Source: Mastigamoeba balamuthi (taxonomy: Eukaryota > Evosea > Mastigamoebida > Mastigamoebidae). Taken from it: a stretch of DNA of 64,000 nucleotides. The position numbers and the translations under genes are program-made. The notes below the pieces were generated by a model that did not search any database, was not told the DNA's origin, and saw nothing but the letters and a program-made list of their open reading frames with translations. Shown here piece by piece: positions 55,720 through 64,000 of this stretch (positions within the stretch are counted from its first letter, which is position 1; the number at the start of each line of letters is the position of its first letter). The DNA is taken from the NCBI GenBank assembly GCA_902651635.1, contig CACRSC010000018.1, positions 367,019 to 431,018 on the forward strand. The letters run 5' to 3'.

Positions 55720-56541
55720 GACTGCTAGTGATGTATTTGAGCTTTTCACTGCACTTACATCTTTGTGATCAGCTCTGTCATCTCACAGCTGCTCACCAGT
55801 ACTGAGATGAATGGCAGTGATCTCCATGTCTGATGCTCATGCAGCTCTGGTAGCACCTCTTTTCTGTGCTGCTGCTGCCCAGAGGCAAGCAAAGTGTATT
55901 CTATTCAGACTTGAGCTGCCAGGTAATGACCATAACTGCACTGGAACTGGTAGGGGCCCTGGAGGCCTCTGTTCCATGTGCAGTGAACATGCTATGCTAA
56001 TGCTCTATGCCACAAGATCACGTACTGTATCAGCCAGCCCCTCTGGTAACATCAGCAGGGAAAGCAAATATCACTGTATGACGTTTGCATGGTGCAGGGC
56101 AGCAAGGGCACCCAGAGAGCAGATAGCATAGACAAGCACACAGTGAGATGATAAGACACAGAAAGGTCACCCCAGAGCACTCTCACAGCAGAATCTGCAA
56201 GATCTCACCATCTCCTCTCAGTATAGTACAACAAAGCAGAGGCACAAACTAGAGGGACGTGGAAGAGGGCCAGCACAGTGTGCTTGCAGCATTCTTATCT
56301 ATTAAGAACTCTGCCTTTCCACTGCTCTGTGTCATGTCTGACAACAACAACATCACGTGTCTGAAAAAAAAATAAAAATCCTCTGTTATAACCACGGGGG
56401 GAAGTCCTCTCACCTTTCCTATTCTCCCTGCTCTCATCCTCTTACTTGCTGCTTACAGATTTATCCCAGTTCGGTTTCAGAATCAGTGAACGGGCCTTAT
56501 ACCTGATGGTCCTGGAGGTGTTGTCTGCTTCTGTTTTTCTC
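55720..56541. repeat. direct repeat A, copy 2 (about 830 bp)
   Basis: Same-orientation copy of 48712-49538. The pair encloses both island genes and one copy of repeat B. Host-like GC-rich DNA resumes about 100 bases to the right. Confidence 0.85.
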
Positions 56542-56888
56542 ACATTGATTTGATTGTCCACGAGTGCCCTATCCAGTAGTACTTGAAAGATATCTTCTGC
56601 GTTCTTCTGACCTTTCCCAAAATTGGTATTGTCCACGTGTGCCCAAATTTAGTTCACATCGTGTGCGGTACATTTTGATGATTGCACAGTAAGGCCCGCG
56701 ATATACCGCAGGATAGATCCTTGGTCGCCTCGCAAGAGGCAGTCGTTGCATTGCTGCCGTGGACGCCTCCCACGTGAGCCGAGCCAGTGGAGAGTTGGCA
56801 CTGTGGTGCACACACGAGCCCCATCCCTTCCCGCTCGCCCAAACGAAGAACGAGTGTGGTATTGATTTGGTATCACACAGAGCTTTGT

Positions 56889-58283
56889 TTATGAACTGCT
56901 GGCCTGGGCCTGCGTTTCCTGGGGTGCTGCTGCTCCGGCCCCCGGAGAGGTGGATGTCAGCTCGAGGCCCAGTATGTCCGCCTGCTGGGCCTGCGAAGAT
57001 GGCGCTGCAACAGCTCCCGCGCTCGGAGGCACCGAGCTGGTCAGCCCAGAAGACTGCGCTGTTGCGGAGCGGCTCTGCTTGCGGGCGGCCATCTGGGCGA
57101 TCTCGACCTTGCGCTCCCACTCGGAGACCCTCTTGAGGACCTCGTGGAGCTCCGCCTTGAGGGTAATGTACTCGAGTACCTCCGGGACTTTGTACTCCTC
57201 CTGCTGTGTCCGCAGCTTCTGGTTCACCCGCATTGCCCTGTCCCGGTCATCCGCCACCGTCGTGCTCTCGGACGCCAGCTGTCCCAGCACAGCCCTGTTC
57301 CGAGAATCAATTGTCAGATTGCGTCGGTCAATCCGGTGGAGATAATTTGATTATCTAGTGCTGAGCGGGCGCACTTTTGTTGCGAGATGCGGGCTTTGAG
57401 GCGCTCGTTCTCGCGGACCTGGCCCTCGAGGTGCTTGCGGCAGCGGTTGAGCGACTGGCCCGTCGTGGCCGCCTGCAGCTTGAGCCGCAGGAGCTCTTGG
57501 TTGCGCGCGTCGATGCGCTCCTGGTACTGCTGGTTCTCGATCTTGAGCTGCTGGAAGTCGATCGGGCTGAAGCCCTCGCTCTGCTCGTCCTGCCTCGCGC
57601 TCACGTCCTTCTCCAGCCGCTGCGCCTGCGCCGCCAGCGACGCGTTCTTGAGCCTCAGCTTGTCGACCTGCGCCGCCCTCGCCGCGAGCTTCCGCTCAAA
57701 GTACTCGCGGACCGCCTCGGCCCTGGGAGGAGCGTCCGCCATGGTGGGCGGCGCCACGTCGCCCCCGAGGCTCAGGGAGAATGTCGACGAGGCCGCCAGC
57801 CCGCCGGACGACGCCGCCGCGGTTGACGCCGCCAGAATGTCCCTCCGGAACTCCCACGCCTCTCTCTGCGGTTTTGTAGGTTCCCCCAAACGATTAGGCC
57901 ACCGATTACGTCACCGGAAAACGTGACGTCGGAGAGACGTGGCGGCCGAATCTCACCTTGAGGTCGGCGATGCGGAGCTCGGCCTCCTCGGCGTCGGCTC
58001 GGGCCTGCTCGGTAACGCGCTCCTTCTCGGCCTTGAGCTTCTCGAGGTCCTCGGCGAGGGCCTCGGTCTCCTTGAGCGCGACGTAGTACTTCTGGCGCAG
58101 CTCGAGCCGCAGGGGCGCCTGCTGGCTGCTGCTCGCGGAGCCGCCGCCGTGCGATGACGTGGACTGGGTCAGGTCGGCGACGTCGGTGCGCGCGCGCAGG
58201 CCGCCGTGGCGCCGGGCGAAGCTCTCGAGGAGCTGGCGCTCGACCTCCTTGTCGTCGAGGAACGCGATAGAGGTGCCCGCCAT
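56889..58283 (-). CDS. CCDC96/CCDC113-type axonemal coiled-coil protein
   Basis: Three exons, 58283-57957, 57865-57375 and 57294-56889, giving 407 residues. The protein is coiled coil almost throughout. Two signatures fit the CCDC96/CCDC113 (DUF4201) family: IDFQQLKIENQQYQERID with NQELLRLKL, and VPEVLEYITLKAEL followed by WERKVEIAQMAARK. In ciliates and algae these proteins sit on the axoneme between the radial spokes and the nexin-dynein regulatory complex. Its presence argues for a motile flagellum. The N-terminal 100 residues and the Ala/Gln-rich C-terminus are less conserved. Confidence 0.8.
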
Positions 58284-58562
58284 CGGAGTCTGCAATTAAT
58301 AGACCAGCTGGTGCTATTTTTAGCATATGCAAAGATTTTTCGAGGATTCATCAATCTCTGGATCGCGCTCCCCCACCCGGGTCACTGACGTCCCAACGAG
58401 CCCAGGAACCCCATGTCGCCTCCGGTGTGCGAGACGGGATGTTGTCAGCCATGCCCACAGTTGCGGCTGTGACGCCATCGGTTGGGTGGGCCCCGATTCG
58501 CGAACCCGAGAGATTCACAATAATCCCCGAAAAAGCGGTGGTTGTCGGGTTTTGAAGGAAAG

Positions 58563-59370
58563 ATGCAGCAGCAGTCACCACCCCCCACGCCTTCGGTGGT
58601 GGGCCTCAAGGTCGAGTGGCGCGGCGAGAAGCGCCGCGCCGACGTGGCGCTCCCCTGCGCCTACGCCGACGTCGTCGCCGCCGTCCGCGCGCTCTTCCCC
58701 GACCTGCCCGCGTGCCCGGCGCTGCTCTACCTCGACTCGGACTCGGACTGGGTCGCGCTCAGCTCCGACCCCGAGCTGGGCATCGCCATCCGAGACCACT
58801 CGACGCCGTGCCTGCGCCTGAAACTCGCGGCAGATTCGCCCAGAAGGTTTTTGCGACAGATATTTCGATCTCCCCCTGCTCGCATTTTCTCGCAATTGCT
58901 TTTTTTTTTGCGATTTGCAACTCTTCCCTGACGCCTCACCCCCTCCCGCTCTCGCCACGCAGCATCCCGGACGCCGCCACCATCGCCCGGGCTGTTCTGA
59001 ACGACCCCGTGCTGCGGCTGTCTGTCTCGCGCCTCGCGGAGGAGATACTGGCGTCGTCGGGGGCGCAGAGGCAGCAGGCCATGCCCACGGTGGCCACCTC
59101 AGCGTCCGAGGGCGGCTGGTTCTTCGGGCGCAAGCGCGCGTGGACAAGCCACGGGGAGTCGGTGCCCCAGCCGCTGCTGTCCTCGTCGACGGGGTCGCAG
59201 TCGCTCAACAACTCGCCGCGCCACGCGCCGACGGCTACCCCGCCGCTGCAGGCTGTCGTCTCCCCGGCGCACTCGCCGTCCGACTCGGAGGAGAGGGAGA
59301 AGGACCAGAAGGACCAGAAGGACCCGAGCCCAGCAAAGGACAAGGTACCCCTCGTTCTCACTGCGTTTAC

Positions 59371-59409
<39 letters not shown>

Positions 59410-59743
59410 GCTCAGTGCTCTCACTCTCGCTCACTCACAGACCATCTCACAGCAGGAAGAGAAGGAAGAGAAGACAAAGGACGAGGGAGCCACAGCAGCA
59501 GCCACACAGAACGCAACGCCGCCGCCGCCACAGGCGTCGTCGGGGGATATGCTGCCCAAGCTGTTCTCCTTCTTTGGCAGGGGGAGGAGGGGGTCGCTCG
59601 AGGACAGCGGCTCGGCACAGATCGCGCTGGCAGCGGGGGCCGTGGTGCCCGTGGGGCAGGACCCGCGCTGCACCACCGCGCGCCCGCGCACGTCCACGTC
59701 GTCGTCGCCGTCTCTTGCGTCGGCGTCGCGCGACGAGGCCTGA
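58563..59743 (+). CDS. PB1-domain protein
   Basis: Three exons, 58563-58846, 58963-59344 and 59441-59743, giving 322 residues. The N-terminal PB1 domain (about residues 13-93) starts LKVEWRGEKRRADV and has an acidic OPCA-like motif, YLDSDSDWVALSSDPELGIAI region, so it is probably type I or mixed and pairs with a basic PB1 partner. The rest is low-complexity, Ser/Lys/Asp-rich (a DQKDQKD repeat), with a short aromatic-basic patch (LPKLFSFFGRGRRG). It is likely a signalling adaptor. The second intron contains a long CT dinucleotide run. Confidence 0.75.
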
Positions 59744-60084
59744 AAACGCTGCCAGCATTGCCTGCTTTTTCCGCGTGTGATTCGTATTTTGCCGTCGCTG
59801 CTCCAACCGCAGGATGATGTCGCCCGCCCCCTCGAAGCCTCGGAAAGCCCCCGGGGCCGGGCCGTTCGCCACCGCCTCGGGGTATCTCGTAGTGGGCCGG
59901 GCCACAGCAGCCGCCCCCCATGTATATTTGCATACAGTGCAAGCCCCGATAGGACTAAACCGCAACAGCCCGGCGAGGGGCTGTTACACTAAACGAACAT
60001 ATTTTGTGTGTGGTTCTTCAAGTACAGGCGATGGTGCGTGCGCAACAGTCTCTGGGGGGGCCCGAAGCCCTCCTCCGCCGCCCC
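59744..60084. other. convergent intergenic gap, no gene seen
   Basis: About 340 bases between the 3' ends of the PB1 gene (+) and the next gene (-). Nothing is recognised. Confidence 0.4.
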
Positions 60085-61311
60085 TCAGCGCGGCGTCGGC
60101 ATCCTGATGCCCAGGAACTGCAGCAGCGGGCTGTAGTGCGGCACCTGCGGCGCCGTGTCCGACAGCACGACCATGGCGGGGAACTGCCTCATGCTGCCCG
60201 CCCCGGCCGCGGCCGCCGAGGCCAGCGACGAGGCCGACGACGACGACGGCGGCGAGCCCACGGCGCCCAGCTGCGGCTTGACGCTGGGCGAGCCCACCTT
60301 GACCGCCGGCGACGCCGAGGGCACGACGTCCGAGGGCGACTGGTTGACGGCCGCGTCCGAGGGCGCCGCCTGGTCCGGCGACTTGCGCGCGGCCACGGCG
60401 GCCGGCTGGCGGCGGACCGGTCTGCGGCCGCGTTCTGCACGTCTGCGGTACTCAAAGGTGACCGGCTCGCCGACTGTGTGGAACGACGTGAGTGCGAGTT
60501 TTCCGGGCCGCAAAAATTACGGGGTGTAGAAGGCGGAATCACATCTTTTTCTCGGGTTTTCTCGGAGAGCTATTTTAAGGAAGTAAGGAAATGCAACGAA
60601 ACCGGTAACGCTTCGACTCGAGGAAAACGCGAGAGAGAGACGCCGAAACGGAAAACCGGAGCGCGAGGAGAAAGCGCCGATCTGGCGCGGGCGGGGGGGG
60701 CGGGGCGGGAGGCGGAAGGGCGCACGCTGCTCGCTGAGCCACTGCCTCTGGCGCTCCCAGAAGACCTTGGCCTTCTCGACCTCTGCGCGGGCGGCGGCGT
60801 GAGACAGCGGGCAGGCGTAGAAAGATCGGCCGATGCAGAACAAAAAGGAATAAGAGGGAAAACGGAGCGGCGCGTGCACACAAGGCGGCTCCCCCGTTCC
60901 TGGCCCGGGGGGCTTCTCGCCCCCCAGAGATCCCCCCCTCCCCTCCCCTCCCCGGCGGGGGCGGAGGTGCGGGGTGGGGAACGCGGACGGAAGAGCAGTG
61001 GGGGGGAGCGTACCGGACTGGTGGACGAAGGCGCAGCGCAGGCGGCGTTTGACTGTCTTGAGGAAACCCTCGCCAGCGCCGCCGACGACGCTGTGGGCCT
61101 CGGTGTCGACGAAGACGGCCTCGCGGCCCCCGGGCCCGTCGTGCGTGAAGAGCGCGCGGTTCTTGCGCAGCGTGTGCATCGCCTGCTCGTCGTAGAGCCG
61201 CGCGCCGCGCTCGGCACGGACGGCGTCGGTGGGCGAGGGGTCCGACTCGCGGACGCAGGGCCGCAGGGCAAAGTACTCGGTGCCGCTCTCGGATCGCATG
61301 ATCAGCCGCAT
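60085..61311 (-). CDS. hypothetical protein, conserved-looking N-terminal half
   Basis: Three exons, 61311-61014, 60782-60726 and 60473-60085, giving 247 residues with agreeing phases. The first half is compact and charged (RLIMRSESGTEYFALRP, FVDTEAHSVVGGAGEGFLK), then EVEKAKVFWERQRQWLSEQ and VTFEYRRRAERGRRP. The second half is disordered, Ala/Ser/Pro-rich. I do not recognise a family. The middle exon is only 57 nt and the intron before it (231 nt) is GC-rich with C/G runs. Confidence 0.6.
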
Positions 61312-62185
61312 GGTTGGGTGGCGGTGGTGGTCGGGTGGGTGGAGGCGGTGTGCGAGTGTGACAAGAGGGCTTGGCGAAGGTCCACAAGAAGCTCAGGACG
61401 CGAGGAACGCGGGCTGGGTTTTTGTTGTGGTGGGACCGGACCAGAATAGAGATGTGGCGGTCTGATCACGCGTCTGGTGTGTATCGCTTTGGCGGTTTTC
61501 TGTGGGGGCTGGGTATTTGCGGCCCCCACACAGACCGTTAGAGGTTCGGTGTTTGTCAACACCCCTTTTCAGTGCTGCAAAGGGTAAGGGCCGAGCGAAG
61601 ACGCACCTTCTAGAGGGAAATCTTGGCGATCCTATACCCCGAAATGGACCGCGGCACCCCAAATGCGTGCCCACGAGAAGAGAGGAAACGCCACGGTGGT
61701 GGACGCGTCCTCGGCGGCCCTCGCCCGCGCCCCACGCCGCCCCATGGTGCTCGGTTCAGCGTGCCCCACCCCGCAACTGTGGGGGGATCTTACAAAGGGG
61801 TTTTTTGAACTCTACGAATGATCGAGATTTCTTGTTTTCCAACCCACTCGGGGGAGGGGGCGCAGCGAAGGGGGGACGGCGTTCGGCCCGCGGGCGCCCA
61901 GCAGCGGGCCACCGGGTCGAGCGGGGCAGCCGAGGGAATGCCACGAAAAATGCATGCAATGCCTTGCAGCTCGAGAACGCCGGAAGGTGTCGAAGCGCCC
62001 TGTTTCGGGGCTTCGTGTTTTGTTCACGGGGCTACCGCTTCAGGGCACCAACACCAAAAACCGCTTACTCCCCGCTGCCGAGTTCGGACCGCTTGTTCAA
62101 CCGCGTATCAAGTAATCAAGTAGGCTGGTTGCCCCATGGCCGCCTCGCCACGGCAAACGAGTGCACGGCGCGCCAACAGGCATTC
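61312..62185. other. intergenic, no gene seen
   Basis: The longest gap in the GC-rich part (about 870 bases). Overlapping ORFs occur in both directions but none has a recognisable domain or splice logic. It should contain the promoter of the minus-strand gene ending at 60085. Confidence 0.4.
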
Positions 62186-64000
62186 TCAGTCGGTCTGCGG
62201 GGAGAGAAAAATGTCGGGTCGGGCCGCAAGAAAGACGGGGGAAAACACAAGTCTCAACCCGTACAGGATTAAGCATGCACGACATGAAAGACGAGAGCTC
62301 GGGCGCCGGCTTGGCGTGGTGGAAGAACACCGACTGGACGTAGCGCCCCGGGTCGCGTATCGTGGCCCACTCCGCCTTGATGAGCGTCTCCTGGATCACG
62401 TCGAGGTCCGCCACAAACTTCGCCTTGTCTCTCTCCTGGTCGTACAGCTCCCTCAGAGAATGCTGCGCGATGGCGATAGAGTGGTATAAAGCAAGTTACT
62501 ACAACCGGTACCGCAACAGCGCCCAAAGAAAGGGTCCCGTTCCCCCCCTACTTCCTCACCATGTGCTTCTGATCGAACGTTAGGTCGTAACTGCACTGCC
62601 GCGCGACGCGCCTCTCTATCGCCCTCAGGACGTACTTGACAAACTCCCACGTGATCTCCCTGCCCCGCTGCTCGCGCGTCTCCACTGGCAGCTGCAGCTG
62701 TTGTTGCTGCTGCTGTTGCAACAGCAGCTGCAGCTGCGGCTCTCTGGGAGTATTTCCGTGCGCGGCGGCGAGGTGCGGGGGCATTCCCGTCTGCAGTGCG
62801 GGGTGGGGCGGCAGCAGCGAGGACATGAAGTCGCTGAGGCCCTGCTCGACGGGGTCGAAGCGCCCCAGCCACGACTGCACAAAGCGCGCGTCGTTGCGCA
62901 CGTCGGTCCAGTCGCTCTGCACCATGCGGTCCTGTATCTGGTCCAGCACGCTCCAGAACCCGAGCCTGTCCCTCTCGTACCTCCTCCTCAGCGCGTCCCT
63001 GTGCTTCGAGTCCAGCTCTATGCGCCTCCCCACGACGGCGCTGCAGCGCACGCGCCCGCTGCGTCAGAACTACGACGCGCTTCTTAAAAGGCGGTTTTCG
63101 TGCCTGATGCGGTCCCCAATCGCGTCGCAAACGCGCTCGGCAAGCTGCCAAGTGAGCACCGAGTCGAGCGAGGGCGGCGAGGCGAACGAAGGCATCTGCA
63201 GCACGCCAGGGGTGGGCGGCAGCACGGGCACCGCTGGCCCCGCAGGAACGGGAAGCGCGGGCAGCGGGGCGCCGAGCTTCTCGAACAGCGCCGCGCGCAG
63301 CTGGTACTCGGACGCCTGCGTGGGCAGGGGCTGCGAGTGCGCTATGATCGACTGCATGAACCCACCGTCCTCCCTCACCTTCCTCCAGTCGCCGCGCATC
63401 ATCTTCTCGTAAACCTAGCCGTCCATTTGGCAGCAGCAGCGCGCCCTCTCCGTCAGTAAGGGTATCTGGATTCCAGGGCGCGACGTCACAGCACCTGGTC
63501 GATGATGGTCCAGAAGTCAACTGGGCTCGCATTGAACGTGGCGCGCAGCGAGTCCCTATGGCGCGTGTCGAACGTGATACGCCTACCCGCGCGCTCACTG
63601 ACGCGGCGCTCAATCCAGGTCATGGCCTCGGCCGCCGTCTCCCAGCCACCCGCCGGCATCGGCATCGGCATTGGCGGAGGGGATGCCAGTGCCGGGCCGC
63701 CAAAGGGGACAGCCATCGGTATGGCGTACGCGCTCGGCGCAGCGACGAGCGGATCGGACAGGTCAGGAACCACTATGTCCGCTGCGCCCGTGTTAGAGGA
63801 CCCTTGCACGGCCCGCCACAGACACCAAGACAGAGAGCCCCCGCTGCCGCGCGGGCCGTTGCGTTCCGTACGGGGGACGTTTGGGCGCGCGTAGTGATGT
63901 GGCGGTGGCGGCAAACGCAATTCTAGAAACGGGAATCCAGGGGGAATTGGACACACACCTTCTGGGCCGTAGCGAGAACGCAGCATGGACCGCAGCGCCG
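62186..64000 (-). CDS. protein with tandem copies of an unfamiliar helical domain (partial)
   Basis: The 3' part of a gene that continues past the right edge. Exons: beyond 64000 to 63959, 63781-63495, 63414-63077, 63040-62560, 62462-62265 and 62194-62186. Three copies of a domain follow one another, each running from a basic helix (AERVCDAIGDRI, IERRVSERAGRRI, IERRVARQCSYDL) through HRDSLR/HRDALRRRY/MHSLRELY, a segment with FW and DQ (FWTIIDQV, FWSVLDQI), then W-x-x-V/I-R-x-D (DWRKVREDGGFMQS, DWTDVRNDARFVQS, EWATIRDPGRYVQS). Linkers are Pro/Ala- and Gln-rich. A fourth copy seems to begin at the window edge (LRSRYGPE). I recognise no family. The last exon is 9 nt including the stop. Confidence 0.7.

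Noticed and set aside
48712-56541. LTR retrotransposon bounded by the 830-bp direct repeats
   Set aside because: I see no reverse transcriptase, protease, integrase or capsid-like motif between the repeats, no primer-binding site and no clear target duplication. It is kept as an unclassified repeat pair.
59370-59410. CT dinucleotide run as a regulatory element
   Set aside because: It lies inside an intron of the PB1 gene and is an ordinary microsatellite extending the polypyrimidine tract.

Overview
The window is nuclear DNA of a flagellated, intron-rich, GC-rich unicellular eukaryote. Evidence is two different kinesins, a CCDC96/CCDC113-type axonemal protein, a RasGEF, eukaryotic signal-peptide hydrolases, Pol III tRNAs, and about 65 short spliceosomal introns (mostly 36-250 nt) that I placed by frame and phase agreement. 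An archamoeba-like or other flagellate/amoeboid protist fits the gene set, but nothing here proves the lineage. Exon joins below were made by eye. In each named spliced gene all phases close and the exon lengths sum to a multiple of three, except where I say otherwise.

Layout, 1-36.5 kb (GC-rich, densely genic): a MADS-box-like gene (-); two tandem S33/TAP-like membrane-anchored peptidases (-); a decayed papain-family gene (-); a membrane-anchored NodB-type polysaccharide deacetylase (+); an EF-hand protein (-); a small ORF (-); a kinase with an IKK/TBK1-like kinase-plus-ubiquitin-like architecture (+); a kinesin-14 (+); a RasGEF (-); an intact membrane-anchored papain-family protease (+); tRNA-Gly(GCC); and a giant single-pass surface protein of about 3,933 residues whose cytoplasmic tail carries about 22 copies of an I-P-E-I-G-S-like motif (+).

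36.5-41.7 kb: tRNA-Gln(CTG) (+), a kinesin-10 (-), a divergent LRR-like gene (+), and a second, identical tRNA-Gln (-).

41.7-56.65 kb: an abrupt AT-richer, repeat-filled island unlike both flanks. It holds a mariner-type transposase relic, a foldback MITE-like element, two pairs of long direct repeats (about 830 bp and 375 bp), a coiled-coil gene with a decayed second copy, an unknown minus-strand gene in several blocks, clusters of a short palindromic repeat around GCATATAATTATATGC, and one N. I recognise no reverse transcriptase, integrase or capsid gene, so the family of any large element here stays open.

56.65-64 kb: host sequence resumes with the CCDC96/113-type gene (-), a PB1-domain protein (+), an unrecognised gene (-), and the 3' part of a gene made of tandem copies of an unfamiliar domain, running off the right end (-).

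Functional themes are cytoskeleton/flagellum (two kinesins, CCDC96/113), signalling (kinase, RasGEF, PB1, EF-hand), and secreted or surface enzymes and adhesins (S33 pair, two papains, deacetylase, giant surface protein).
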